Positions 12,355-23,875 of a stretch of 64,000 nt of DNA are shown here, in pieces (position 1 is the first letter of the stretch; the number at the start of each line of letters is the position of its first letter). The translations under genes and the position numbers were made by a program. The notes below the pieces were generated by a model. It was not told the origin of the DNA. It worked only from the letters and a program-made list of their open reading frames with translations, and did no database searches. The DNA comes from Muricea muricata (Eukaryota; Cnidaria; Anthozoa; Malacalcyonacea; Plexauridae): positions 51,448,846-51,512,845 of the forward strand of contig OY979716.1 in assembly GCA_963855995.1 (NCBI GenBank). Direction: 5' to 3'.

Positions 12355-12478
12355 GCTGTTGTGCTGCATAATCTAACTGAAAAATACAAGAAAAGTTATT
12401 ACGTTCCAAGCCAAAGTAAAAAAAACTTGCAATGTTAAAATTTTTCTTGTATTTTTCATGTAAGTTATACAACACAGC
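12355..12478. repeat. imperfect hairpin
   Basis: Arms of about 40 bases, GCTGTTGTGCTGCATAA...GAAAAATACAAGAAAA and its complement ending ATACAACACAGC. Possibly a small foldback MITE; no target duplication was identified. Confidence 0.5.
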
Positions 12479-12741
12479 CGCAGCCTAATTAATTTTATAT
12501 TACAGAATTGATTTACATTGTGCTATACTGTATACTTTTATACAGTGCATGTGTCCACAAAAAAGGCTATCCCTTGAAGTCAAGTGCTAGTGCCGCATGT
12601 TCGAATTTGAATGCTAATATCTCCCTCATGATAAATTTTATGTATGCCTACATGGATCCCAAATCTTGAAATAAACATGAGTTTACTTGCTTGGTGTATG
12701 ACTTATTGTAATTCGCGCATGTATTTTTTGAAATCTTTATT

Positions 12742-15050
12742 GTGAGGCTGATGCAAAAAGTCCATACTGGAGCACACAGAGGACAATCCTCGATATCTTT
12801 CCTTCCTATGATCGACATGAGCCCAAGTGATTCTACTTGCATATATCCAACGTTGACTTTTGTTCTGAAGCATGCTCGAAAGTACCATATCGCCATCCCT
12901 ATTATAATGTTCGACCAGCCCCTCTGGTATGAAGCCTACTGCATAGTTAACACAGAGGTCGCAAACACTGCGTTTAAAAAGATCGTCGTTTGCCTAGGGG
13001 GCCTCCATACAGTGATGAGCTTCCTTGGAAGCATTGGTCATCTCATGACAGAATCAGGCTTGAAGGAGCTGTTGGAAATGTTCTATGCATCCAATGCTGT
13101 GGGCCACATGTTAAGTGGAAAGGCAGTGTCGCGTGCTGTCCGCGGTCATCTCATCATAGATGCTGCTCCGAACACCCTGTTGTACTCAGCAGCGCTAGGC
13201 TGTGTCAAATTCCTCAAATAAATGATGCAGGTAAGAACTGTTTTCTTATTATTGGTCTTAATATTTATTTTTAGCATTTGAATAAAATAAAACAATCTTC
13301 TGTCACAGGCAATGCATTTGTTGATCTGATGGAAGTGTTAGATGTCCGATTTCCAGATAATCCCATGCCTTGCGCAGAACACCAGAGCAGTTGGTTACAA
13401 AAACAAGTACAAGTACTAGTAATCTTTAAATTATGAAATAAACTGAATCGATTGTCTTATATTTTCACAGGCGATGAAGTAGTTGAGTCTCAAATGGGGG
13501 GTGTCAGATGTTCCATTTCCTGATATTCTTGTGTCGAACAGGAGCTCCGAAAACCGGCAGGGTAGGTGACAGAAACAAGTACTACTAATCTTTAAATTAT
13601 GAAATAAACTAAATCGATTGTCTTATTTTTTCACAGACGATGAAGCTGTAGAGTCTCAAACAGAAGCGTCAGATGCGCAATCTCTTGATAGTCGTGCATC
13701 CAGTGGAGAAAGAATGCAGAGTGGTGAGTCCTTGTAGCAGTTTTCTGATTAGATTTATTTGCGCATTGCTTTGGGTAATCTCACATTCATGAACCAATTT
13801 TTTTACAAAAAAAATTTGCATTTTGTTCGTAGGAAACGAGACAGTGGGTCAGCAATCAAACACCAGTGAAACAACAACTAAGGCAGGGCAACTTCTGGAG
13901 GAGCTTATGCAAGGAACGAAGACAGTAGAAAACGTCAGAACTTCAGATGCCCTAACAACCATTAGAAATTGTGTCCAGTCTAAACGCAGCATTGTTCAAG
14001 CGTCAAGTCGCACAGTCGCCCTGTGGCTGCAGTATATGGACATGATAGATACTCTTCGCAAGTTCATAAAAGGCTGAACGCACCGCAAACTGGCACATGC
14101 ACCTAGAAGCAGCTTCACATATGCTGCCATACTTCGCTGCATCTGGCCATAATCTTTACACAAAGAGCTGTCATTTGTATTTGCAGTCTATCGAGAAGTT
14201 AAAGGAAGACTGTCCCACAGTGTACGAACAATTGGCGTCAGGCTACCATGTAGTTAGAAGAAGTGACAGACAATGGGCAGGGCTGTCTACCGATCTTGTA
14301 ATAGAACAATGCCTGATGAGAAGTCTAAAGTCCACTGGGGGATTGACACGCGGGAGTGGCATGACCGAATGACAACGGCTTACACGGTTGCTTTCGATGC
14401 CCGCGTGTGCTAAGACAAACTTAGCAATGCAAGAGCTTACTGGTATCAAGTACAATTCAAGCGAGCAAAACATGACGAAGTCTAGACAGATGCGCGATAT
14501 GAGTGATATCGTCAAAGTCCTCATTGCTCTGATGGATGGCAAAAACCCATTTGTGCAGGAACCAGGGCTGAGAAACATAATCAATGGTGTAAATGCTGAA
14601 GATAAAATCGAGAAAGTGACTACGAGAGGCCACCAAATATGTCCTCAAGATCTGCCTCCCACTAGTGTCGCAGCCAAGTACCACAGTTTAAGAGTTTTTC
14701 TCCAGGTTTTCAGTTTTTCTCCCTTTTTTTGCATCATATTTGTGATTACCGTCATTTATATGTCAGGTGAAACAGTCGCAATGCAGAAACGAAAAGATGA
14801 GTATTGAAGATTGGGGTTGGAAGATCACCGGCGACCAAGTCATTCTTTTGACAACTGATTGGCAGCCAGCACCCAGCAATCTCCTTAAGATGATTTGCTG
14901 CAACTGTGTGGCACCCGATGTTCCACAAAGAAGTGCACATGCAAGAAGCATGGCCTCAAATGTTCCCCAGCGTGTGGCCAGTGCCGTGGAACAGCCTGCA
15001 GTAATGTCAGTGCATCAACTGGGGATCAAGAAGAAAATTCTTAAAACGTA
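12742..15050 (+). pseudogene. decayed multi-exon gene ending in a CXC-like Cys cluster
   Basis: Segments in order: 12742-13221 (FLPMIDMSPSDSTCIY, LGGLHTVMSFLGSIGHLM, AVSRAVRGHLI), three mini-exons at about 13310-13400, 13472-13565 and 13638-13723, then 13834-14706 spread over three frames (WLQYMDMIDTLRKFIK, MLPYFAASGHNLY, VVRRSDRQWAGLSTDLVIEQ), an intron, and 14767-15050 (WGWKITGDQV). The last exon contains a Cys-rich CXC/tesmin-like stretch (CTCKKHGLKCSPACGQC) in a frame one base off from the preceding CCNC, so it is frameshifted. Frameshifts also lie near 14075 and 14372, and a stop at 13219. I recognise the motif set as a multi-copy cnidarian family of unknown function; its relation to a transposon is unproven. 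Confidence 0.65.
13310..13725 (+). repeat. tandemly repeated exon-intron unit, about 165 bp
   Basis: Two introns are nearly identical (both contain AATCTTTAAATTATGAAATA and end in TTTTCACAG), and the exons after them start alike (GCGATGAAG and ACGATGAAG, then GAGTCTCAAA). The exon at 13307 is a more diverged relative. Unequal crossing-over inside the gene is the simplest origin. Confidence 0.7.
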
Positions 15051-15098
15051 GATCTTATCTATAATGATTACGCTTTATACACTGAATCGAAATGTGAT

Positions 15099-15221
15099 GG
15101 CAAATTTCAATAACTATTGTTATGGATTGACTAGCCTCTCATTCATTTGAAAATGCTTTTGTGTTTCCACGTGAGCACAAGGCTAGTCAGTCCAGAAAAA
15201 TAGTTATTCAAATTTGCTGCC
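15099..15221. repeat. foldback, about 37-base arms
   Basis: GGCAAATTTCAATAACTATT...GGATTGACTAGCCT is matched by AGGCTAGTCAGTCC...AATAGTTATTCAAATTTGC, with a central loop of about 45 bases. Likely a MITE; no transposase is nearby. Confidence 0.6.
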
Positions 15222-16120
15222 ATATAGCGACTGAGGACTAGCCATCACAACAGCTTTCAAAAGATATAAAAAAAGCTAAAAAAAATAAGAATCAGAGTCT
15301 TGCCAGCAAAATATTCATGTTAGCTTATAGTATCATTTCATCTAGAAAAGTTTGATATGTAACTGTTCTTTCACAGATAAAAGTCTATATAATTTGCAGA
15401 TATTTTATGAAACTTTTCTGATGTTTTTTTTAGAAATAATGCTCATAATTTGCTTAAATAGTAATCATTGAGCAACTTTATAGCTTAGTGAATGTCAAAA
15501 AAGAATATTAAGCTTATAAAAAGAATACAAACTAGGGGTCGTCGACAAATAGATTTCGTCCACCGATCGCAGACTTGTTCCACGATGAGGGAAGGGGGTT
15601 GGCCTTTAAATCCGCCTTGAAAAACAGGATAAGGACGAAACCTGAATTAGTCATTAATAAAACATCGATAGTATAAAATTTAATAGATTGTTAGTATGAT
15701 AGTGTCCTCGAAGCAAAGCACTGAAAGTATCAACAACAACCATAACACTCCACACCAGTCCATGCCAGAGTACATTGCGTGCATGCGTTAGCTGCTTGCT
15801 CATTTTTACTATTTTTCTACTTTTGCATTTTAAACCTTTATAATAAGTCTTGTAAAGTGCTTTTTTTAATTGTAACGTACTTATACAAACGTATCGTACT
15901 AAAAAAGATGTACGTACCGTATTTTAAAATACAACAGCTCCCTGGAGTCAAATCTAACTAATATTTCTACCGCTGCCTATTTGATCGTGCTCATTTGTTT
16001 ACATTTGCAGCGAAGCCGAAAAGCATGGCTGTACTTACGAATTGCACAGATTTTATGTTCAAATCCGTCGCTTTTAGTCAAGAAATTTATGACTTATAAA
16101 AAGTATTTTCTATTTCTTAA

Positions 16121-16161
16121 AGATGATGTAAAGTCCGTTCTGCGCATATTTTCTGCGCATA
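16121..16161 (+). repeat. left terminal inverted repeat of the Kolobok
   Basis: 41 bases identical to the complement of 23835-23875. An adjacent perfect 14-base hairpin (AACATTCCATTGAA ... TTCAATGGAATGTT, about 16163-16200) sits between the repeat and the transposase start. Confidence 0.85.
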
Positions 16162-16238
16162 GCAACATTCCATTGAACCGGGACGTTTCAATGGAATGTT
16201 AATATATGCTGCGTTAACGCATAATTCAACACTTCAAC

Positions 16239-19200
16239 ATGGCGGATGACAATGCGGTAGCGTCGACGAGTGGCTCTTCAATTCAAAGTGAAGAAGCTTG
16301 TTTTGTAACTTTGGAAGACAAGGCCGCAAGCAGGAAGTGCTACGAACAGCAAAGGAATGCTACCAGAGTGAGTTTAATGGGTGAATACGGAAGATGGCGA
16401 AATTTGAAAAACGAATTGTTGGTCAAGAGTGATATTGAACTTGCGTCAATATTGTTGGACCATTACATTTCTCATAAAGATCGGAGGTTCAGGTATTATG
16501 CATCAAAACAAATTCTATTTATACCTAACATATAAAAAAACTAAAAATTTGTTTTGTGGTAAAGTGATACATCGTGAAATTTCCATAATATGCGATATTT
16601 ATATTACAGTGAAGTCGAGACGCAAACAGCCGCAGAACATGAAGCAGAACCAATGTTTCCACGAACACCAAACGTGCGAAGCGAAATAAATTCCCCTAGT
16701 AGGTTGACCTAATTGAATTTATACTTTCAAGAAATGGTGCGCAAAAACTATAGGTCTTTCTATTTTTCACAGTTTCACTTCGACGCTTTTGGCCAGGAAA
16801 CACATGGGTTTTTCTACCCCGAAACGTCGTCGTTTATCTACAGATACCGCACCCAGGATATCACCTGCAATGTAAGTAATATGAACCAATAATTTTTAGT
16901 GTTGTCAGTTATGAGGAAACGACCATAATTCTTTTGGCTAACATCAACATGTGGTTTTAAAAAGATGTAATGAATGTTGGTGGTCCAGTTGACATTTGCC
17001 AAGACAGGGGTGGGTTGGATTTGACTAAATACTTCTTGCAGATATGTGTAATCCAATATTTGCTGGCATTGTTCTAATTTTAAAATGTTGCAAATTTATT
17101 AGCAGTGTGTCAGCCTTTGAGGAGACAATGACAGCCACTGAGAGTGAAAATAGTGATGTGGACGAGTTTGAAGACATCACAGAAATTTCTCCACCAAGCC
17201 CAGAGTGAGTGTCAGTTATACAATCAGCGACAAAACACTCTGGACAAAATATGAAAACAATGTAAAAACCAAATGTATTCACCCCCTGCACTCGCCCCCC
17301 CCCCCCCATTTCAATGTTGAGGAGAAATGTATGGGCTAATAATATTGCTTACTAAACCGGCAACAAAACCAGCAACATTGTTTAAGGTGGGGGAGGGAGG
17401 GAGATGGTTTATTACACCCAACAGTTTTATACATTTCATATTCAACACTAAGTGTAACTAGTGTCCAAAACACTTTTGTCACTGATTGTAGTTATAGTAA
17501 GTTATAGTTAGCAATGTGCTATGTAATTTGCTATGTTTCTTACTTTTTGATGGTACAGCAGTTCAAGTCTACTAATTGACTATGTATACGACGCAATTCT
17601 TCTTCTTGGTCATTTGAGTCCTCAGGGGAAAGGCCTTAATCTGCTATATTTTCCAAGCAATATTGTTGCTTTATTATTGTGTTATTTTTTTAGGCAGAGT
17701 GACAATGACCTTGAAAGAACTTCAGTGGAAAGTGAGGTGTTTGATTTTAATGTAGAAGGAGAAGGTGATGCACAAGATGTTGGTGTCAATACAGATACCT
17801 CAGATCAGTTGGGAGAAGATGACACTGCGGTTGAAGTTATTGAACATGCTGAAGTTCATAAGGTGCAGTATTGCATTGTGTCAACTACAAAATTGATGAC
17901 TTTGCTTTATCGGCTTCACGGTGAATACTGCAAGAGACCAGGATGTGATCAACCACTTGAGTTTAAAGAGACATATGTTGGAACATGTCTTGTGGTTAAT
18001 TGGAAATGTAATGCTGGGCATTGTGCTGGCCTTCGAGCTGGAAATTTGGTGCTGGCATCATCAATTGTTATGTCAGGAAACTCGTACACCAAAATTGGCT
18101 TTTTGTTCAAGATTATGAACATGACATACATTTCCAAGATGCTCTATAACCAGTACCAGAGTTTATATATTGCCCCAGCAGTTGAAGAATACTGGAAGGA
18201 CATGAAAGATGGGTTATGGAAGGAAAGGGATGGGAAGGATATCATTTTAAGTTCAGATGGGCGTAATGACTCTCCTGGTCATTGTGCACAGTATTTGACG
18301 TATTTGTTTGCTGACATGGAGACGAAAACTGGATTTAAAAATAGTTGATGTGAGAGAGGTAGAAGGAAGAAAAAGCACGAAAATGGAAAGGGTTGGATTC
18401 GAGAGAGAGGGCTAGATGATTTAATGAATTCGAAAATGAATTTACAAGAGATTGTGACTGATGGCCACTTGGAGATAAGTGCTCTCATGAGTAAGTTTAT
18501 GTACATTTTATACATTAAAATTCTATTGCTTTCTGCTTTTTGCAGTAAAGTAATTTTAGATTCACTATTATTTTCCAGGGTATTTGGTGCGCAAATTGCA
18601 TGTTAATATGTAATATGTCCCAGTGTGTTATAGCTTTTTTTATTAGTCTAATAGCATATGTTTTTATCTGTCAATGTACTTTATATCATTGCAACTTGAT
18701 GATTTTGTATATGTACCATCCATCAACAAAATTTAGTTACTGCTATCCTATTTGCAATTCATTGTAACCTATCATTCTGTAATGATGATAAAACTAATTG
18801 CAGATTTTTAATTTAAATTGAACAGAGAACTCTGTGAAGTATAAAAAAATATGTCATCAATGGGATGTATGGCATGGTGGTAAAAATCTGGGGAAAAAAC
18901 TCATTAAGGTAGGTTACAAATTGTACACAAAAACCATATTGATATTTAAAACTGTAAAGATCTTTTCAAACTTATTTTATTAGGCTAGTAAAGAAAAAGG
19001 AAACGAAGAACTTACGCCGTGGATGAGTTCAATACGCAACCATTTTTGGTATTGTAGTCGTGAGTGTGGTGGGAGCACAGATGATTTTAAGGTACAGTTT
19101 ACACAGCCGATCCGCACGTTGTATCCCAATAAGATTACTGGTGACAATGTTTAACAATTCCAATAACTTATTGAAATTGTCATTTCATGCATATAAAATG

Positions 19201-20757
19201 AACCCTGACCCAAACCCCAACCCTTACTTTAACCCTAACAATCCCAATAATTTATTGGATACAATAATTTTATTGGGATACAACTTTCGGATCGGGTGGT
19301 TTACAACTACCCATATTTGACTGAACCTATTTCAATCCTGGATTCAATTTTATTTCTGGTTTGCCATTCCCATAAGTGATTATACACCTTAGTTTCAATT
19401 AAGAAAGAGTTGAATAATTTGGGTCATGTTCAGACAACAAAGAAAGCACAGTTTACAGGATGTTTCAATTGTAGAATAAAATGGTGATACTGAATTCCCC
19501 CCCCCCCCTCCCCCTCCCCAATAGACTTTCTTCACTGAGTGCTAATACCCTCATTAAACACTAAGCATGGTGCACCAGCACACATAACTGGTTGTGTTAT
19601 AGTTTATTATTTGATGGTACCAGCCAAATATTACTAAACTACCGTTAGAATAGTCCTAATAGTTGAATGTGTTTATGCTGTAATCTTTAATAGGACTTAT
19701 GGATTAGCATTTTACATCATGTTGTGAATGAACATGGTTGGGTGATGGGTGATGGGTGGTGGCAAGAGTGAGGGGAAGTGTGGGCATAGTGTTTTAAATG
19801 AGCAAGAGAGGCAAAAGCCATGGCTAGTGAAGAATTCTGCACCACAAGCTGCTTTACGGCAGATAGTGCTGAATAAGCGGTTTTTGAACACAATTCCCTA
19901 TTACACACATTTTCGGTGAGTTGAAGTACCATATACAACAAAACTTGGCAGTTCTAGCCAGTGTAAATATGCCTTTTCTTTACAATACAGCATTGTTACA
20001 AGCACATAGAACTTTAGGCAAAACACTTGAATTACTAGTACTACTAATTAATAGGTACTAAAGTTGAATGTTTTCACACATTGTAGGCATACTGGATTTT
20101 TGGAATCATTCCATAATCATCTACTGATGTACTGTCCCAAGCGCCATTCATATTCGTAAGTCATAAATTGTAATGTTTTCAAATTTTTTTCAACCCAATT
20201 AGTGACACAACCCCATTAGTGAGTAAAGTTGCTATTAATTACACACATTTACCAGCTTAAATTTATTTTAAAAACATTACCTGAAGCTTCATAAATTTCC
20301 ATTTAGATTTGTTGGGTACAAACTGAGAAACTTGTTGGCAGCTATAGACTTTAACAAACACAAAATAAGAAAAACTGCTACCACTGCTACTAGTCAGAAA
20401 AGGTACTTAGAAATTTAGTATGGTAATTGACCTTATGCATGAGGTGATGATATATATATTGAAAATATTTTTCACAGTAAACAATCATATGTTTGCAGAG
20501 CACAATTACAGTACAGCAAAAGCACGAAAAGATGGCGACCAGTAGAAATCTTGGAACCCAAAGAGTATTCATACATCCCTGAGCTTTTGGTAAAGGTGTT
20601 TAAAAAAAGAGTTGATGTTCCAGGGCCTGTTACTCAAAATTTGAGAAGGTCAGAAGATGATCCTTGCAATATAGCACAGAATATTGCTGAAGTACCACGG
20701 CCAACCTTGCAAGAAGCTATTCAGACACACCAGTCTCGTTTTGAAAAATGTATATAA
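16239..20757 (+). CDS. Kolobok transposase, 11 exons, several frameshifts
   Basis: Exons: 16239-16492, 16610-16702, 16773-16871, 17103-17204, 17694-about 18491, 18826-18908, 18984-19091, 19694-19915, 20087-20155, 20307-20402, 20499-20757; all checked junctions keep phase. The N-terminus is acidic/Ser-rich without a THAP finger; exon 3 has a basic KRRR cluster (possible nuclear signal). The core has paired Cys (CKRPGCDQ, then CNAGHC), the first Asp in SSDGRNDSPGHC (about 18253), the second in VTDGHLEIS (about 18455), DVWHGGKNLGKKL (exon 6), NHFWYC (exon 7) and the Glu in GFLESFHNHL (exon 9). It would cut and paste at TTAA. Frameshifts lie near 18340 and 18410-18420, and a 7-bp duplication (GTGATGG) in exon 8 near 19745 breaks the frame, so this copy is inactive. 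Confidence 0.8.
19107..19295. mobile_element. 189-bp MITE in a Kolobok intron
   Basis: Ends CCGATCCG and CGGATCGG; the arms share GTTGTATCCCAATAA over about 30 bases. It lies between exons 7 and 8. The inner part has ACCC-rich, telomere-like text that I do not consider telomeric. Confidence 0.65.
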
Positions 20758-20854
20758 AGTGACTAGAACAATAATCAACATAGTTTATACAGTATATATC
20801 TCTTTATTATATAAAGTACAGTGCTTTATAAGGATTTTGGGCACTGATAACACT

Positions 20855-21510
20855 GATAATCTCACATGTGAGATTATAAACAATTATTGGATGAGGTTTT
20901 TGTGATATGCGGAATTATCAATGTTGAGGTAAGAGTTATCAGCCAAGCTGAAGGCGAGGCAGATAACTCTTACCGAGACATTGATGATTTTGCATATCAC
21001 AAAACCCGAATCCGATAATTGTTTTATTATACATTGTAAGCGGAGAAAATAAACATGGTAACGAAATCTTCGACGTAAAACCTTTTTAAAACTTGAGCAA
21101 TTTCGCTTTTCTCCGTTGGTTCTGCAATCTCCTTTTTCAACAAATATTCATGAAACACTTGTTGAGTGACGTTGTATGTTCTTTTTTTGTTTTTGGAGTC
21201 TTTTTCCTCAAGCAATTGACGAATTTCGTCTTCGGAAGAGCTTTAAAAAGCGAGATGCCATTATATGAAACAGAAAATATCGAAAAAAATGTTGTTGCCA
21301 TGCTAACCATTGATGCCAACGAATACCGCATACTGTAATAATCTGCACCATAGGCTCAACATGCAGATAACTCAGTTATCTGGTAGCAGACAACTGAGCT
21401 ATCTGCAGATTGTTTGATAGTCGCATTTATCTGCATACAACTGACCAATCACAACGCATAAAACAACTGCAATGTATAATAATTTATGATAATTTCACAT
21501 GTGAAAATTA
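20855..21510. repeat. nested foldbacks between the two Kolobok genes
   Basis: The hairpin 20879-20940 / 20961-21026 has arms of about 62 bases around AGCCAAGCTGAAGGCGAGGC. An element with ends TTATTATACATTG (about 21024) and CAATGTATAATAA (about 21480) follows. Short perfect palindromes TCTCACATGTGAGA (about 20861) and TTTCACATGTGAAA (about 21492) bracket the cluster. A further short hairpin lies at 21364-21406. Confidence 0.6.
21033..21330 (-). pseudogene. captured N-terminal exon, tyrosine-recombinase-like
   Basis: On the minus strand a frame reads EDEIRQLLEEKDSKNKKRTY, then VFHEYLLKKEIAEP and VLKRFYVE. This resembles the N-terminal helical (core-binding, SAM-like) part of Crypton/DUF3504-type tyrosine recombinase-like proteins from memory. 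A start-like ATGGCATCTCGC lies upstream but one base out of frame. It sits inside the element with TTATTATACATTG ends. No catalytic domain follows, so it is a fragment. Confidence 0.45.
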
Positions 21511-21576
21511 TCGCTTTTCAAACAATCACCAATCATAGCATCTGGACATTTTATATTGGTGGAAAACATGTAGTTT

Positions 21577-21708
21577 ATATAATAAACAGAAAAACACACG
21601 GGTGTTTGGAAATACCAGATTTATTTCTTGTGTTGAACATGATATCAGGTTCAACACTCGAAATAAATCTGGTATTTCCGCACACCCATGTATTATTCGC
21701 TATATATA
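21577..21708. repeat. foldback, about 60-base arms
   Basis: GGGTGTTTGGAAATACCAGA...TTCTTGTGTTGAAC and its complement GTTCAACACTCGAAATAAATCTGGTATTTCCGC, ending CACCC, with a loop ATGATATCAG. A near-perfect hairpin typical of a foldback MITE. Confidence 0.7.
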
Positions 21709-22207
21709 ATAATCATTAGTGCTACATTGGTTCATGTTACCAGGGCTTGAAACTTGAATTTTTCGTCAGTATCCACCAACACAAGAACTGGTATCCAACT
21801 GAGAAGTGTAGTATCCAAGACTTGGATGCTAAGTATTCTATTATAGTACCCAGCAGGGTAAATATTTCATTGAAAAACAAGTATATTAATGTCCACTGTA
21901 ATATACATTGAAGTTTGGAAACATGCTCAGCTCCTATGTGATTGCATCACAATTATTTTTTTTAAATTTTCCGGTATCTAGTTGGGATACTGACCTTATG
22001 ATACCCAGTATCCAAAATTTAAATCTACTATTACATCAGGATACCACATATTTCAAGCCCTGTGAAAGCAAATTATTTTTGCAAAATTTTATGAAAGCCT
22101 TCATTTAAAAATGGCTGTAGTACACTGTTCTACTATGTAAATATAAACTGGGGATTAAAGAACTAAATAATATTATTATCATACTTATGTTTGCAGTGCT
22201 TTAGAGT

Positions 22208-23792
22208 TCATAGTCTAGATGGACGATACCCCGTGTAAACTCCATTGGGAGATGGGTACCTTGACCTTATTGCCAAAACACAACAGCTAGGCACAACTCT
22301 GCGATTTCCTTGTCCTAATCATCCATGCTGCCATAGTATGTACTGGCGGTATGCCATGAGTCGGAAATTTTCATTGTTTCGATGATCATCTAATGCAAGG
22401 ACATCCTCACGATACCTCATTGCAATGTCCAATACATTTCCATCTAACACAAGCTGTTAAAAAAGAGGTGTTGTTGACATGCAAGGAAGCTTTCTTGTAC
22501 AACAGCATTTGTTTTCCAACTGAGTTGGCATTACTCTGCAGTTGCCACAATTGCACCAAGGTGGAACTTCACTTCCTCCTGGTTGTGGTGCATCTTCACC
22601 AGGTTGTGGTGCATCTTCACCAGGTTGTGGTGCATCTTCATCATGTTGTAGTGCATCTTCACCAGGTTGTGGTGCATCTTCACCAGGTTGTGGTGCATCT
22701 TCATCATGTTGTGGTGCATCTTCACCAGGTTGCAGGGCATTTTCAACATGCTCATTTATGGGAAACTCTCCATTAACCAGGTCAACAAATACTGCTGGTT
22801 GCCTTCTCAGCAACTCAATAGCAAGCCTTCTTACAGCATTGACCTCAAGATTGTCGACCAAATTCTAAAATATTAGAATTAAATGAGAAGACGAAGCAAA
22901 CTTTGGCTAAAATTGAAGCGACTTATTCCCACATATCTCTATCAATCTAAATTTGTCACTATCATCAGAAAGGCTGATGGTGGAACTTTATTGAAGGGTG
23001 GTTATTTATTACAAACTTATTTGAGGGTACTTCCTGGTTGTATAAGTAATTGTTCGAGTAAACGACATAGAAAATACCTGTATCAGCTGCTCATGATTGG
23101 CTAATCTTTCCTGTACACCTTCCTCTTGAACAAGTCGACGTCCTCTGCCTCTTCCTCTACAGGCTCTACCAATTGATCTTCGCCCACGACTCTCTCTTTC
23201 TCTGGATCTACTCCGACTTCGTGCTCCCATGCGACCGCTGCTTCTTCCTCTACCTCTTCCACGTCGTCTCCCACGGCGTCCTCATGTACCAACACCTCTC
23301 CTTGACGTTCTTGGGCCATGATACAAAGGCTCATTGTCATCATCGCCGCCCTCTGAACTCTAAAAACACAATCTAAAGTTTACGAGTGAAAGAAGCCACG
23401 ATAAAGATTCAGGACACACAATTTTATTAAACTTACCGGTGATCCGATAGGGAGGTCTGATTCGCTGGACTTTTCCGAGTCGCTTTCTAAATAACTCCGC
23501 GCATTCATACACATATTTTCACCCTGATCATGACAAGCTGATGTGCAATATTGGCCAATACTTCTGCAAGGACAAGCATTTCGTCCCTTATCCTTCAGAC
23601 ATAGCCCATTACACGAACACACAGTAATATCATCTTTGTTTTCGGAAATTGCGCAGCTTCTTCTATTTCGAGTCGATCAAGGTCATCTAGCGAAAAACTC
23701 TCATCCATATTTATAAAAATGTCCACTTGCTTTGTCTGAAACCTGCGCTCAATTTGCTCGAATAGAAAATCTAATTTTGCATAATACTTCAA
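22208..23792 (-). pseudogene. second Kolobok gene: Cys-rich, RG-rich, P2X7-tail-like protein
   Basis: Exons on minus: 23437-23792, 23078-23359 and 22208-22864, both introns phase 0. Order of parts: acidic N-terminus starting MKYYAKLDFLFEQ; a Cys-rich CSCNGLCLKD...CPCRSIGQYC module; Arg/Ser/Gly-rich repeats; a heptad-repeat minisatellite (QPGEDAP); then the P2X7 C-terminal-like domain with PWCNCGNCRVMP, ENKCC, YREDVLAL, AYRQYILWQHG and [10 protein letters not shown]. In P2X7 this fold binds zinc and nucleotide; its role in a transposon is unknown. Lesions: a frameshift near 23650, TGA near 23276 (CpG-type Arg to stop), TAA at 22457-22459 and TGA at 22319-22321. It converges on the transposase and lies inside the same TIRs. 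Confidence 0.7.
22566..22745. repeat. 21-bp minisatellite coding for Gly/Pro/Glu heptads
   Basis: About nine units of GGTTGTGGTGCATCTTCACCA with a variant (CATCATGTTGTAGTG). On the minus strand it encodes QPGEDAP/QHDEDAP heptads within the P2X7-tail-like gene. Unit length is a multiple of three, so copy-number change keeps the frame. Confidence 0.85.
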
Positions 23793-23834
23793 TACGTCAT
23801 GTAATACGATACAACAAACGTAAACAAACTTTGT

Positions 23835-23875
23835 TATGCGCAGAAAATATGCGCAGAACGGACTTTACATCATCT
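23835..23875 (-). repeat. right terminal inverted repeat of the Kolobok
   Basis: Complement of 16121-16161, followed by TTAA at 23876-23879. Confidence 0.85.

Larger units (their letters stand above)
16121..23875. mobile_element. Kolobok-type DNA transposon, 7.76 kb
   Basis: Flanked on both sides by TTAA (16117-16120 and 23876-23879). The terminal inverted repeats are identical for 41 bases, starting AGATGATGTAAAGTCCGTTC and including TGCGCATATTTTCTGCGCAT. Inside are an 11-exon transposase on plus (16239-20757) and a second gene on minus (22208-23792), plus smaller nested elements. TTAA duplications and a DDE transposase with DGRxDSxGH, TDxH and LExFH motifs fit the Kolobok superfamily. The perfect ends suggest relative youth, yet both genes carry several lesions. 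Confidence 0.85.

Noticed and set aside
17285..17310. C-runs here and at 19498-19510, 49180-49192 and 50925-50936 as G-quadruplex candidates
   Set aside because: Single runs without the four spaced G-tracts needed; simple homopolymers.
19200..19250. Telomere-like AACCCTAAC text
   Set aside because: Only a few irregular units inside a MITE between Kolobok exons.
22542..22868. Gly/Ser/Cys-rich plus-strand frame over the minisatellite
   Set aside because: Shadow of the minus-strand coding minisatellite, whose reading continues into a recognised domain.
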